In this document: piece after piece, positions 36,420-46,335 of the stretch | Position numbering within the stretch: position 1 is the stretch's first letter | Layout: every line of letters starts with the position of its first letter | Origin: Echinicola arenosa | Lineage (GTDB): Bacteria; Bacteroidota; Bacteroidia; Cytophagales; Cyclobacteriaceae | Direction of reading: 5' to 3' | NCBI RefSeq assembly: GCF_014841125.1 | Contig: NZ_JACYTQ010000009.1 | Location: 62,001 to 126,000, forward strand | DNA: 64,000 nt | Translations under genes and position numbers: made by a program | The notes under the pieces: generated by a model | Seen by the model: the letters and a program-made list of their open reading frames with translations, nothing else | What the model was told of the DNA's origin: nothing | Database searches by the model: none

Positions 36420-37400
36420 ATGAGAATAATACAATTTAGAGAAGCATTAAGAGAGGCCATGTCTGAAGAAATGAGACGCGATAAGAACGTGTTTCTCATG
36501 GGAGAGGAAGTGGCTGAATACAATGGAGCCTACAAAGTAACCCAAGGCATGTTAGATGAATTTGGACCAGAAAGGGTTTATGACACCCCTATCTCAGAAC
36601 TTGGCTTTGCCGGTTTGGGAGTTGGTGCCGGAATGAACGGTTTGAGACCGATCATTGAATTCATGACTTTCAATTTTTCTTTGGTGGCTATTGACCAAAT
36701 CATCAATTCTGCTGCAAAGATGTATGCCATGTCGGGTGGTCAATACAATGTCCCTGTAGTCTTTAGAGGTCCAACTGGTAATGCAGGTCAACTGGGCGCT
36801 ACCCACTCTTCTAACTTCGAAAATTGGTTTGCCAACACTCCTGGCCTTAAAGTAGTGGTTCCTAGCAACCCTTACGATGCCAAAGGACTTTTAAAAGCTG
36901 CGATCAGAGATGATGATCCAGTCATTTTTATGGAGTCTGAATTGATGTATTCTGACAAAGGAGAAGTTCCTGAAGGAGAATATTTACTTCCAATTGGAGT
37001 AGCAGACATCAAGAGAAAAGGCAGTGATGTAACCATCGTTTCTTTTGGTAAAATCATGAAAGTAGCTCTAGAAGCTGCTGAAGAATTGGCCAAAGATGGT
37101 ATCGAAGCGGAAGTTATTGATTTGAGAACAGTAAGGCCAATTGATTATGCTACTGTATATGAGTCTGTGAAAAAGACCAATAGATGCGTGGTAGTAGAAG
37201 AAGCAAATCCAATTTCTTCTTTGGCTACTGATATCGCCTTCAATGTTCAGAAAAACATGTTTGATCATTTGGATGCTCCAGTATTAAGAGTAAACTCCAT
37301 GGATATTCCTTTGAGCTACTCTCCTACTTATATCGAAGCAACCCTTCCAAACGTAAAAAGAACTATAGAAGCTGTAAAGCAAGTTACTTATACTAAATAA
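36420..37400 (+). CDS. pdhB: Pyruvate dehydrogenase E1 component, beta subunit
   Basis: A 326-aa transketolase-like subunit. The thiamine-diphosphate activating Glu60 is in DTPISELGFAG; the opening ALREAMSEEMRRDKNVFLMGEEV and the phrases GPTGNAGQLGATHSSNFENWF and VIDLRTVRPID are diagnostic of E1 beta of pyruvate/2-oxoacid dehydrogenases. It must partner with an alpha subunit and E2/E3, none of which is in the window, so the complex is encoded from scattered loci. It is monocistronic, with its own promoter match and a strong terminator. Confidence 0.93.
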   Translation: MRIIQFREALREAMSEEMRRDKNVFLMGEEVAEYNGAYKVTQGMLDEFGPERVYDTPISELGFAGLGVGAGMNGLRPIIEFMTFNFSLVAIDQIINSAAKMYAMSGGQYNVPVVFRGPTGNAGQLGATHSSNFENWFANTPGLKVVVPSNPYDAKGLLKAAIRDDDPVIFMESELMYSDKGEVPEGEYLLPIGVADIKRKGSDVTIVSFGKIMKVALEAAEELAKDGIEAEVIDLRTVRPIDYATVYESVKKTNRCVVVEEANPISSLATDIAFNVQKNMFDHLDAPVLRVNSMDIPLSYSPTYIEATLPNVKRTIEAVKQVTYTK

Positions 37401-37424
37401 AACATAAGTTTTATAAAATGCATG

Positions 37425-37460
37425 AAGCGGGCGATGTTAGTACATCGTCCGCTTTTTTTT
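37425..37460 (+). terminator. pdhB: Rho-independent terminator after pdhB
   Basis: AAGCGGGCGATGT (37425-37437) pairs with ACATCGTCCGCTT (37442-37454), with one G-T pair and a 4-base loop, followed by an eight-T run. Confidence 0.88.
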
Positions 37461-37617
37461 GATCAATTTTTCACCAGGCTCCCCCCCGTTCTACCTCCTA
37501 CAATATTTTATTCAAAAAGGTAAACAAAAAATAATACAAAAGAATAATAAAGGGATTCAAAATCAACACCATATAATAAATCAATAAACGAAAGTTTAAA
37601 ATTTTTATTTAATTTCT

Positions 37618-37649
37618 TTTGGTCAATTGACCTAGTTGTTATATATTAG
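37618..37649 (+). promoter_or_regulatory. Putative promoter of the SusC/SusD operon
   Basis: TTTG at 37618-37621 and TATATTAG at 37642-37649 are 20 bases apart, close to the Bacteroidota promoter pattern. Transcription would start near 37656 and give a leader of about 200 bases. Confidence 0.4.
37621..37632. promoter_or_regulatory. 12-base palindrome inside the SusC/SusD promoter
   Basis: GGTCAATTGACC is a perfect inverted repeat that starts at the last base of the -33 box and lies in the promoter spacer. A bound protein there would block or alter RNA polymerase. No regulator gene is adjacent to name a candidate. Confidence 0.35.
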
Positions 37650-37858
37650 TAGAAACATCACTAAAAATCAAAATAACCCCACAGAAGGTGTGCTTCTCCA
37701 TAATCAATAAAATATTATGGAACAGGATGATTGTGTAACAGAACAATCACTTTATCAATATGGCAAGACCCCTAATGCCAATAACCCAAACTATTGATAA
37801 GTAAACACTTCCTTCCCAAGAATTGGAACTATTTAAACAGATCAATAAACAAACGCTT

Positions 37859-40800
37859 ATGAAAAAACTATTTACACTCATTGCGTTCTTTGTGGTCAGC
37901 ATTACATTCGCACAAAATGTAACGATCACAGGGACCGTAACTGATGGAGAATCAGGTGAGCCGTTACCAGGGGCAAATATTCTGGTAAAAGGACGAGCTT
38001 CAGGTACCATTACAGACATGGATGGAAAATACTCACTATCTGTATCTGAGGGTGCCACTTTGGTATTCAGCTTTATTGGATATACTTCACAAGAAGTAGC
38101 TGTGGGTAGCAAGAATGTAATAGATGTTGCATTAACAGGTTCCTCTTTGGATGAGGTTATCGTGGTAGGTTACGGTACCCAAAAGAAGAAAAATTTAACT
38201 GGCGCTGTAGGAACACTATCCAGTGAGGATATTGGTAGCCAAAGTGTTACCAGTGCAGCTAATGCCCTATCAGGTCGTGTTTCCGGGGTACAGCTGATCC
38301 AAGGGTCAGCTCAACCAGGTAATGATGCCCCTACCATCCAAATTAGAGGTATTGGTACTGTAAGAACTTCTGTAGATGGGCAGAATAGTGATTCAGCACC
38401 TTTGGTTTTGGTAGATGGAGTGCAATCTACGCTGAATGACGTTCATCCAAATGATATCGAAAGTTTTTCCGTATTGAAAGATGCTGCATCTGCGGCTATC
38501 TATGGTGCAAGAGCAGCAAACGGTGTGATCCTGGTAACAACCAAAAGAGGTAAATCTGGAAAACCAAAAGTATCGATCAATTCATACATTGCTTTCCAAA
38601 ATGCCACCACTACACCTAGTATGCTGAGTTCATATGACTTTGCCCGTTTGAAAAACGAGGCACAGACCAATACTGGTAGACCAGAAGTATATACGCAAGA
38701 AGAACTAGACCTTTTCCTTAATGGAGGTGACACAAGATATTCAAGAACTGGTTTCTTTGATGAAGGGTATAGAACTGGTGCTCCATTACAAAACCACTAT
38801 TTCTCAGTAACTGGCGGTACAGAATATGTCAAATATATGTTCTCTGCTGGATACCAAGACCAAGAAGGTGTGGTAATTGAAACCAACTCTAAAAGATACA
38901 ATTTCAGGTCCAATGTGGATGTGAAGGTTTCTGATATGGTAAGAACTGGTTTCAATATTTCAGGTAGTTTGACAGATAGCAATGAACCGAATTACGGAGG
39001 ACTCGGTGTAACTCAGTTTATCCGTGATATGATCAGAAAAGCACCACTTAACCCACTTCGATATGACAATGGTTATATTTCATCTGGCAATGTAGTATTA
39101 GCAGGAAGAACTGACGGTGCAATCCATCCAATTGGTTTAGCAACAGAAGGTGGTAATGACAACACCAAATATTATAGAGCTACGCCTAACCTTTATTTTG
39201 AGTTAGAGCCAGTGAAAGACATGGTTTTCCGCGCTAATGGCTCCGTGTACGTACAAGACAGAAAACAAAGCTTCTTTAGAAGCAAAATGACTGTATCCGA
39301 TGGAGAAGGTATAACAACAGCAAACGGACTTGGTGAATACCGTGAAACAGACTTATTAAGTACTACATCAACTTTTGAGCTTACTGGCAGATATAACAAA
39401 ACCCTTGGCAAGTCAACTTTAGGCGGAATGTTAGGATACACCAGTCAAGCCTACAGACAGGATTTTCTTTCTGCTTCTAACGAAGGTTACAATAATAGTT
39501 TGATTACAGAATTGGAAGGAGCTTCTTTGAATCCAAGTGTTACAGGAAACGCTAGTGAATGGGCATTGGAATCATTCTTTGGTCGTGTAAATTATGACTA
39601 TGAAGGTAAATATTTGGCTGAATTCAATGTACGTTACGATGGTTCTTCTAGATTTGGAGAGAACAACCGATTCGGTACTTTCCCATCATTCTCTGTAGGC
39701 TGGAACATGGCCAAGGAAGACTTTATGTCAAGCCTAAAGGATGTTAACGAATTGAAATTGAGAGCCAGTTGGGGACAATTAGGAAACCAGAACATTGGTA
39801 ACTATCCTAGTATCGCTACCATTAACCTAGACCAGCCTTACGTATTTGGGAATTCATTGGTAGGTGGAGCTGCAGCTAGGGCTTTGGCCAATCCAAATGT
39901 AAAATGGGAGACCACTCAAACTTCTGATATTGGTTTGGATGCCACTTTATTTAATTACAAACTTTCCCTTACTGCCGACTACTATGTAAGAAAGTCGCTT
40001 GATGTCTTGTTAAGCCCTCCAGTGGTAGCCACTTTGGGCAACCTTACTCCTCCTGTTCAAAACCAAGGAGAAGTAGAGAACCGTGGTTATGAATTTTCCT
40101 TGAACTATTATGGAAACATAGGCAGTGAATTCCAGTACTCTGTTTCTGGAAACTGGTCTCATAATGATAACAAAGTATTAAAACTAGACGAAGAATTCCT
40201 TTCAGCCAATAAAGTATTGACTAAAGAGGGGTACCCTATCAACTCATTCTATGGGCATGTGATTACTGGTATTTTCCAATCTGATGCTGAAGCTCAGGAT
40301 GCAGAAACATTTGGAGCCCAGCCAGGAGGATCTTTAGTAAGTGCGGGTGACTATATCTATGAAGACACCAACGGTGATGGCGTGGTTAATTCTGATGACC
40401 GAGTAATCATAGGTAACCCTAATATCAGGAATACATTCGGTATGACCTTGACTGCTGATTATAAAGGCTTCAATTTCCGTGTATTGTTCCAAGGTGTATT
40501 GGGCAGGGATGTAGAAAATGGTGTTTATGGTACTGATGGCTTAAGAGACTATAGCAACCTAACTACTGCATTCTTGGACAGGTGGACGCCTGAAAACACA
40601 GACACGGACATTCCAAGAGTTGCCACTGGTTACAAATATAATAACTCGCTATTTGTTGGACCTGCCATTAGCTCTGCCATTGTAGATGCTTCTTACTTGA
40701 GAATGAAACATATTGAATTGGGTTATACTATACCAGTAGAAACTATTTCTAAGCTTGGCCTTTCCAATGCAAGGGTTTATGTATCCGGACAAAACCTTTT

Positions 40801-40918
40801 GACCTTCACCAAGTTTGTGGAGGGGTACGATCCTGAAGATGCGATGACTTTCAACAATGTCAATGACAGTTATCCGCAAGCTAAGTCCTTTACCATGGGT
40901 GTTAATCTTTCTTTCTAA
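37859..40918 (+). CDS. SusC/RagA-type TonB-linked outer-membrane transporter
   Basis: A 1019-aa TonB-dependent transporter. ATG at 37859 is chosen since it starts the signal peptide (MKKLFTLIAFFVVSITFAQ); the longer frame begins with TTG. A carboxypeptidase-regulatory domain (about 25-100; GTVTDGESGEPLPGANILVKG) is followed by the TonB-box region EVIVVGYGTQKKKNLTGAV, the plug (VLVDGVQSTLNDVHPNDIES, DAASAAIYGARAANGVILV) and a 22-strand barrel ending FTMGVNLSF. It imports an oligosaccharide or other nutrient together with the SusD-type lipoprotein 18 bases downstream. No glycosidase, sensor or sigma/anti-sigma gene is adjacent, so the substrate cannot be named. Confidence 0.95.
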   Translation: MKKLFTLIAFFVVSITFAQNVTITGTVTDGESGEPLPGANILVKGRASGTITDMDGKYSLSVSEGATLVFSFIGYTSQEVAVGSKNVIDVALTGSSLDEVIVVGYGTQKKKNLTGAVGTLSSEDIGSQSVTSAANALSGRVSGVQLIQGSAQPGNDAPTIQIRGIGTVRTSVDGQNSDSAPLVLVDGVQSTLNDVHPNDIESFSVLKDAASAAIYGARAANGVILVTTKRGKSGKPKVSINSYIAFQNATTTPSMLSSYDFARLKNEAQTNTGRPEVYTQEELDLFLNGGDTRYSRTGFFDEGYRTGAPLQNHYFSVTGGTEYVKYMFSAGYQDQEGVVIETNSKRYNFRSNVDVKVSDMVRTGFNISGSLTDSNEPNYGGLGVTQFIRDMIRKAPLNPLRYDNGYISSGNVVLAGRTDGAIHPIGLATEGGNDNTKYYRATPNLYFELEPVKDMVFRANGSVYVQDRKQSFFRSKMTVSDGEGITTANGLGEYRETDLLSTTSTFELTGRYNKTLGKSTLGGMLGYTSQAYRQDFLSASNEGYNNSLITELEGASLNPSVTGNASEWALESFFGRVNYDYEGKYLAEFNVRYDGSSRFGENNRFGTFPSFSVGWNMAKEDFMSSLKDVNELKLRASWGQLGNQNIGNYPSIATINLDQPYVFGNSLVGGAAARALANPNVKWETTQTSDIGLDATLFNYKLSLTADYYVRKSLDVLLSPPVVATLGNLTPPVQNQGEVENRGYEFSLNYYGNIGSEFQYSVSGNWSHNDNKVLKLDEEFLSANKVLTKEGYPINSFYGHVITGIFQSDAEAQDAETFGAQPGGSLVSAGDYIYEDTNGDGVVNSDDRVIIGNPNIRNTFGMTLTADYKGFNFRVLFQGVLGRDVENGVYGTDGLRDYSNLTTAFLDRWTPENTDTDIPRVATGYKYNNSLFVGPAISSAIVDASYLRMKHIELGYTIPVETISKLGLSNARVYVSGQNLLTFTKFVEGYDPEDAMTFNNVNDSYPQAKSFTMGVNLSF

Positions 40919-40936
40919 ATCTCAAAAGTGAAAATC

Positions 40937-42373
40937 ATGAAAAAATATATTGCATTTATTCTGACTGCGCTTTGCTTGGGATGTGCTGATTTAGAACGTT
41001 ATCCTCTTAATTCAATCGGTGCTCCCGAATTCTGGGCAACAAGTGATGATGCCACTTTAGGTATCAACGGTGTTTATAATGTCCTTGCTCATAATCATAT
41101 GTACAGGGATTTTATGAGGCACTCTGACGCTTTGGCTGACAACGCCTACTCACAATATTCCTTCAACTATTACCTTGAAATCAGTGAAGGCAGAGGATTT
41201 GACGCTTCCAGTGTTTGGCCATGGAATTTTTGGAAGAAATCTTACGAAGGTATTGTAAGAGCCAATGAAGTGCTTCTTAATGTCCCTGAAATTACTATGG
41301 CCGAAAATACCAAAAACAGAATTTTAGGAGAAGCTAGCTTCTTAAGAGCATTATTTTACTTCCACTTGACCAATCTCTATGGAGATGTACCTTTGATCCT
41401 TAGCAAGCAAACTGTGGAGGAATCATTGGTTCCTAGAAACCCAAAAGCTGAGGTAGTGGCTCAAATCATTGCTGATCTTGATTTTGCGATCAATAACTTG
41501 CCACCATCTTATGGACCTTCTGACCTTGGTAGGGCGACAAAAGGAGCTGCTACTGCTTTGAAATCAAGAGTGTACCTATATAATAAACAGTATAGTGAAG
41601 CAATCCAAGCTGCCAATCAAGTCAAAGCTTTAGGATATGACCTATTACCTTCAGGAAGCTATAAAGATATGTTCTTGCCAGCTTTGGAAAACAATAGCAC
41701 AGAATCCATCTTTGAAGTACAGTTTTTAGGTAAAACTGGTACTGGAGGAGTGGGAAGTGCATTCAATGCAAGTTCTGGAGCCATCCAGGCTTTTGGTGAT
41801 GTACCTTACTCTCCCCTTCAGGAATTGGTAGATGTGTATGAGACAGGGGATATCAGAAAGGACATTACTGTTCTTCAGCCTGGACAAAGTTTTGCTGGAG
41901 AAGAATTTAACCCTATTAGATCTCAAACTGGATTTGCCTTGATCAAAGGTGTTATAGAAGATCCAACCATTACAGATGATGGTGACGCCAATTTCGTAGT
42001 AATCCGATATGCAGAGGTTCTATTGAATTTGGCAGAGGCTGAAAACGAATTGAATGGTCCTACTACCATTGCTTATGATGCCGTCAACCAAATCCGAAAC
42101 AGGGCTGGATTGGATGATCTTCCTACCGGTTTGACTAAGGATCAATTGAGAACTGCCATCAAAAAAGAAAGAAGATTGGAACTTGCTTTTGAAGGCCACT
42201 ACTATTTTGACATCCTAAGATACGGAGCATCTGACCTCCAAGCATCGATGGAAAATGTCACTAGTGTGACGGGGCATGAGAGAGTTTACGACCCTAAACT
42301 TTTGATGTGGCCAGTTCCACAAAATGAAATCAATATTGATGAAAACTTACTGCCTCAAAACACTGGCTGGTAA
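40937..42373 (+). CDS. SusD/RagB-type nutrient-binding lipoprotein
   Basis: A 478-aa surface lipoprotein. ATG at 40937 gives the lipoprotein signal (ALCLGC, Cys16); a GTG nine bases upstream is less likely. The family pattern is clear: DLERYPLNSIGAPEFWATSDDA at the start, the TPR-like helical core (RILGEASFLRALFYFHLTNLYGDVPLIL) and the C-terminal RNRAGLDDLPTGLTKDQLRTAIKKERRLELAFEG. It caps the SusC-type transporter and holds substrate. It is the second and last gene of the pair, ended by a strong hairpin. Confidence 0.94.
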   Translation: MKKYIAFILTALCLGCADLERYPLNSIGAPEFWATSDDATLGINGVYNVLAHNHMYRDFMRHSDALADNAYSQYSFNYYLEISEGRGFDASSVWPWNFWKKSYEGIVRANEVLLNVPEITMAENTKNRILGEASFLRALFYFHLTNLYGDVPLILSKQTVEESLVPRNPKAEVVAQIIADLDFAINNLPPSYGPSDLGRATKGAATALKSRVYLYNKQYSEAIQAANQVKALGYDLLPSGSYKDMFLPALENNSTESIFEVQFLGKTGTGGVGSAFNASSGAIQAFGDVPYSPLQELVDVYETGDIRKDITVLQPGQSFAGEEFNPIRSQTGFALIKGVIEDPTITDDGDANFVVIRYAEVLLNLAEAENELNGPTTIAYDAVNQIRNRAGLDDLPTGLTKDQLRTAIKKERRLELAFEGHYYFDILRYGASDLQASMENVTSVTGHERVYDPKLLMWPVPQNEINIDENLLPQNTGW

Positions 42374-42390
42374 GCATCAAAAACTTTACA

Positions 42391-42429
42391 ATAGAAAAAG
42401 CACATCGGAATCCAATGTGCTTTTTCTAT
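42391..42429. terminator. Bidirectional terminator between SusD and TonB-receptor genes
   Basis: ATAGAAAAAGCACAT (42391-42405) and ATGTGCTTTTTCTAT (42415-42429) form a perfect 15-bp stem with a 9-base loop. The A-rich and T-rich arms make it work in both directions between these convergent genes. Confidence 0.88.
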
Positions 42430-42451
42430 TTAATTAACCCACATGATAATT

Positions 42452-44968
42452 TTATTGGGCTCCCATCATATTTCCTCCACCGCTATCACCTCCTTTGAGG
42501 TCCTCATTTTCAATGGATTTCTTTTTACGACGAGGTGCCACGCTCATTTTTCCAATTCTATAACTAAAATTGATTTTGAAATTCATATTACGCATGATGT
42601 TGGTGCTGTGCTGTGTAATGGTAGGTGAGATGATTTCACTTTTCATCTTAAATTCAGGAGTAAAGAAATTCTCCGCACCTAGACCAATACTTCCTCTTTT
42701 TTCTGCAAACTGCTTGTTGATATTCAAGCCATATATTCCAAAACCACTGTCATAACCTTGTAAATTGACTCTTCTCCCCCTTGCAAAAGTAAAAGCCTGT
42801 AAGACCCAGCTGTCGGTGATGTTGTAATTACCGAACATTCTTCCACTCACGACAAATCCTTCATTGGAAGCATTATAAAGTGGGTTTCCCACATTATTAT
42901 CTATCATGGTATAGTAGGTATCTACTCCTCCATTGAACGACAGTTTATTGGATATATTAATATTGGCAAACAAGTTTAAACCTATTGACCTCTCACTACC
43001 TATATTCTCATAAGTGGTATAAATTACCCCATCATCTTGCACAGTTCTCAAAGGTTGGATAGAGCCATTGGTATTTCTAAAGAAAGATGAAATATTGATA
43101 CTGGCTTCGTTTAGATAAGTACTATAGGACAATTCGTAATTGTCGGTATATTCTGGATCCAACAATGGATTACCTTGCGAAATCTGGGTTGGGTTTGAAC
43201 TTTGAATATTTGGGTTCAAAAACTGAAGGGATGGTCTTTGAATTCTTCGGTTATAGGCCGCTTTAATCATATTTCCATTTTCAAGTTTTCGGCTCAAGTT
43301 CACGCTAGGTACCAAAACACCGTAGTTGGGTATATCACCGTCTACTTCCCCATTCTGAAAATCCGCATTGATGGTAGTGTATTCATACCTTGCCCCTGCC
43401 TTAATGGTATAATGCTTTAAGAAACCTTGTGTGAAAGACAAATACCCTGCAGTCACGTTTTGGTCATAATCAAAAACGTTGTTGTATTGGGCATTATCAC
43501 TTTCCTGATATGCACCATCGGCTCCTTCAGCAGTGAAATAAGCATAATCACTGTTTACTCTTCTTAGAATATTTTTGGCACCATATTCCAGTATTTGGTT
43601 TTCACCGTCTCCCAATGGAGTCACGTAATCCACCTGAACGGTAAACTCTTGATTATTGCTTGCATTTTCATTCCTAATCCTAGACTCCACAGCCTCAAAA
43701 TCCCCGTCCAACAGGGCTTGTACAAAGTCATTTGTTCGGTTATTTCGACTATAAAGGGTCATGATGCTGAACTCCTTTTGAGGCTTTTCAAAAGTCTTGG
43801 TATAGTTTAAGCTGATGTCCACCGTATTGGAAAGATCTTCTGTATTTACCCTTCTCATTAAAGCGCTCACCAATTCGTCATCCAAATAATTTTCTGTTAG
43901 TAAATTGTCCTGTTTGGCTTTTCGGTTAAACATCCCAAAGTTCACTGATGCTGCTAACCAATTGTACTTATCTATCTCATAATCGGCCCCGAAATTATAC
44001 CTACCCATCAACATGTTGTTTCGGGTATCAGAACTTTGGGTAATATTGGAAATCGTGCCATCAGGATTGGTTACCACTTGGTTGTTCTCAAAACCTCCTT
44101 TGATATTGTAGCCTGTTCGTCCAAACCCTCCTAGGTTAAATCCCCATTTGCCTTTTCTGGCACTGGCATTCAAACCAAGGTTAGAACCTCTCATTCCCGC
44201 ACTGGTGTTGATACTCAGCGAAGTTCCTTGTAGGTTGTTTTTCTTGGTCACAATATTGATCACCCCCCCAGAACCTTCTGCATCATACTTAGCAGATGGA
44301 GAAGTAATGACTTCTACAGACTTGATTTCATCGGCTGGAATTTGCTTTAAAGCATCCGCAATGCTGCTTGCAGACATTGTTGAAGGCTTGTTATCAATCA
44401 AGACCACCAAATTATTACTTCCTCTCATTGACACATTTCCATCCAAATCAACTGAAAGCATAGGTACTCTTCTCAATACATCTGTTGCATCACCACCTAC
44501 TGTAGTTTTATCATTTTCGGCATTATAAATGGTTCTATCAACCTTTTCCGTAATCAGTTCCCTTTGTCCCTGAACGGTAACTTCCTCCAGAGAAACCGAT
44601 TCCTCTTCCATGGTTAATTTCCCTAAATCCAACATCTTTTGGCCTTCCTTAACTGAAATTCCAGATTTGATATAAGGAGCAAAGCCCACAAAATTGATTT
44701 GTAACTTATAGGTTCCAGGAGTAAAGCCTGTAAGGTAGAATTTGCCTTCACCATCAGCAGCCGCCCCCACAATTTGCTTGTCTGTGGAAGCTTCCAGCAA
44801 TTGAACTGTAGCGTAAGATACTGGTGTAGTAGCATCCCCTTCCACCACTGTTCCTACAATTTGGTACGTACTGGCACCTGACCGGGTGTTTTCCTGGGCC
44901 ATAGCCACTTGACTACCATAAAGTAGCAAAAGGCTCATTGCACTTAAAATTTGAATAAAAGACTTCAT
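42452..44968 (-). CDS. TonB-dependent receptor-like outer-membrane protein
   Basis: An 838-aa outer-membrane protein of the OMP beta-barrel type common in Bacteroidota. After a signal peptide (ending VAMAQ) come a carboxypeptidase-regulatory domain (VGTVVEGDATTPVSYATVQLLEA), a plug (VEVITSPSAKYDAEGSGGVINIVTKK) and a large barrel (RYEYTTINADFQNG). After the last barrel strand (INFSYRIGKM) a basic then Gly-rich tail follows (APRRKKKSIENEDLKG). It is not a SusC by length or by partner. The divergent neighbour is a LytS/LytTR pair, a possible regulator. Confidence 0.9.
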   Translation of the reverse strand: MKSFIQILSAMSLLLLYGSQVAMAQENTRSGASTYQIVGTVVEGDATTPVSYATVQLLEASTDKQIVGAAADGEGKFYLTGFTPGTYKLQINFVGFAPYIKSGISVKEGQKMLDLGKLTMEEESVSLEEVTVQGQRELITEKVDRTIYNAENDKTTVGGDATDVLRRVPMLSVDLDGNVSMRGSNNLVVLIDNKPSTMSASSIADALKQIPADEIKSVEVITSPSAKYDAEGSGGVINIVTKKNNLQGTSLSINTSAGMRGSNLGLNASARKGKWGFNLGGFGRTGYNIKGGFENNQVVTNPDGTISNITQSSDTRNNMLMGRYNFGADYEIDKYNWLAASVNFGMFNRKAKQDNLLTENYLDDELVSALMRRVNTEDLSNTVDISLNYTKTFEKPQKEFSIMTLYSRNNRTNDFVQALLDGDFEAVESRIRNENASNNQEFTVQVDYVTPLGDGENQILEYGAKNILRRVNSDYAYFTAEGADGAYQESDNAQYNNVFDYDQNVTAGYLSFTQGFLKHYTIKAGARYEYTTINADFQNGEVDGDIPNYGVLVPSVNLSRKLENGNMIKAAYNRRIQRPSLQFLNPNIQSSNPTQISQGNPLLDPEYTDNYELSYSTYLNEASINISSFFRNTNGSIQPLRTVQDDGVIYTTYENIGSERSIGLNLFANINISNKLSFNGGVDTYYTMIDNNVGNPLYNASNEGFVVSGRMFGNYNITDSWVLQAFTFARGRRVNLQGYDSGFGIYGLNINKQFAEKRGSIGLGAENFFTPEFKMKSEIISPTITQHSTNIMRNMNFKINFSYRIGKMSVAPRRKKKSIENEDLKGGDSGGGNMMGAQ

Positions 44969-45190
44969 TTATCACTTATTAGGTTTGAAAGTTCAATTTT
45001 GATTTGTGCACAAGTTGCTTGGACAAAATTCGAAACTAAAGTACCTTTTATATCAAACACTAAAAAAAGAGATAGATGGCTTGCCTTTCTTTATCGACCA
45101 ATCCTTGATTTCGATAGACCATTTGTTTTTAAGGCTATTGAAATCAAATCCAAGGTCCCTAAGACCGAATCTGTAGGCAAAAACAGTGAA

Positions 45191-45225
45191 TTGGCCGATT
45201 ATACCTTCTTGTTTTGATAAGTTTG
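45191..45225 (+). promoter_or_regulatory. Putative promoter of the LytS/LytTR operon
   Basis: TTGG at 45191-45194 and an exact TAAGTTTG -7 box at 45218-45225, spacing 23 bases. The ATG lies 33 bases beyond. The spacing is at the long end, so confidence is moderate. Confidence 0.4.
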
Positions 45226-45258
45226 TTTTAAGTTTAGATTGGAAAACAAGCACATTGT

Positions 45259-46335
45259 ATGAACAAGTCCCCATTTCTTCATAAAAACATCTCCATTCTT
45301 ATCCATATCCTAGTTTGGGCGTTAATGGGTGCTTTTTTGTTTTTACTGGGGCCTTTGTCATGGAAAACCACCTTACCTGAAGAGTTTTGGTGGCGACAAA
45401 TTATTTTTATGCTCGCTCTGGTTTGCCTGTTTTATTTCAACAAAGATTACCTGGTTCCCAAATTGCTATTCAACAAAAAGCTTAGCTTTTTTATTATCAC
45501 CAGTGTTGGACTTTGTCTACTGATCATGTTTGTCATTGAATACTTTGAAAACAGTATTCACCTACCAGAATTGATGCACAAGGCATTCCATCCTGATGAT
45601 GAAAAGCCATTTGTCCAAAAAGATGAATTCATCAATGTTTTCATTCTTTTGGTCTTGTTTCTTGGTTTGGGGATCAGCACAAGTGTGGCTGCTGTTCAAA
45701 AATGGCAAACGGATGAGGCACTCAGAAGACAATTGGACCAACAAAGAATTAACTCTGAGCTCTCCTATCTAAAAGCTCAAATCAACCCCCATTTCTTTTT
45801 CAACACCTTGAACAACATCTATTCATTAACCAACATAGATGTGGAAAGGGCCCGTATCGCCTTGCATAAGTTGTCAAGGATGATGCGCTACGTGCTTTAT
45901 GAAACCGAAAAAGACCAAACCCTGCTCAGTAAGGAAATTGGTTTCATAAAGGACTTTATTGAGCTGATGAGACTTCGGATTTCTGATAAAGTACAAGTTC
46001 AGTTGGACATCCAAGAAAAAGTGGAAGATCGTGTCATCGCCCCCATGTTGCTTTTGCCATTTGTAGAAAATTGTTTCAAACACGGGATAAGTTCCAAACA
46101 GGAAAGTATCATCAATATTGCCATCAAAGTAGTTGAAAACACCCTGATTTTAGAAACCACCAATAAAATCATTCCTACCAATCCAAATAGTCCAGAATCA
46201 CATCATAAGGGCATCGGCATGACCAATACACAAAGGCGACTATCCTTGCTTTATGCCCAAAGACATACCCTTCAGATCGATAGTGAAAATCCTGAAAAAG
46301 AATATCGTGTCATTTTAAAAATCAACCTCGCATGA
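45259..46335 (+). CDS. LytS/YehU-type sensor histidine kinase
   Basis: A 358-aa kinase with four predicted membrane helices in the first ~150 residues (for example ISILIHILVWALMGAFLFLLG and FINVFILLVLFLGLGISTSVA). A short coiled coil leads to the His_kinase domain with the phospho-accepting His178 in LKAQINPHFFFNTLNNIY, and a degenerate ATPase domain (PMLLLPFVENCFKHG, GIGMTNTQRRLSLLY). No separate sensor domain is present, so the membrane part is the likely sensor. It overlaps the LytTR gene by 4 bases (ATGA) and diverges from a TonB-receptor gene. Confidence 0.93.
   Translation: MNKSPFLHKNISILIHILVWALMGAFLFLLGPLSWKTTLPEEFWWRQIIFMLALVCLFYFNKDYLVPKLLFNKKLSFFIITSVGLCLLIMFVIEYFENSIHLPELMHKAFHPDDEKPFVQKDEFINVFILLVLFLGLGISTSVAAVQKWQTDEALRRQLDQQRINSELSYLKAQINPHFFFNTLNNIYSLTNIDVERARIALHKLSRMMRYVLYETEKDQTLLSKEIGFIKDFIELMRLRISDKVQVQLDIQEKVEDRVIAPMLLLPFVENCFKHGISSKQESIINIAIKVVENTLILETTNKIIPTNPNSPESHHKGIGMTNTQRRLSLLYAQRHTLQIDSENPEKEYRVILKINLA

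Larger units (their letters stand above)
37401..37858. other. Long intergenic region upstream of the SusC-type gene
   Basis: 458 bases. It contains the pdhB terminator at its left end, then an AT-rich stretch with a promoter-like pair overlapping a palindrome (separate entries), and a roughly 200-base untranslated leader before the susC-type ATG. No ORF or known riboswitch was recognised. Confidence 0.6.

Noticed and set aside
37823-37858. Longer N terminus for the SusC-type protein
   Set aside because: It would start at TTG and put 12 residues before a clean signal peptide; the internal ATG at 37859 is the better start.
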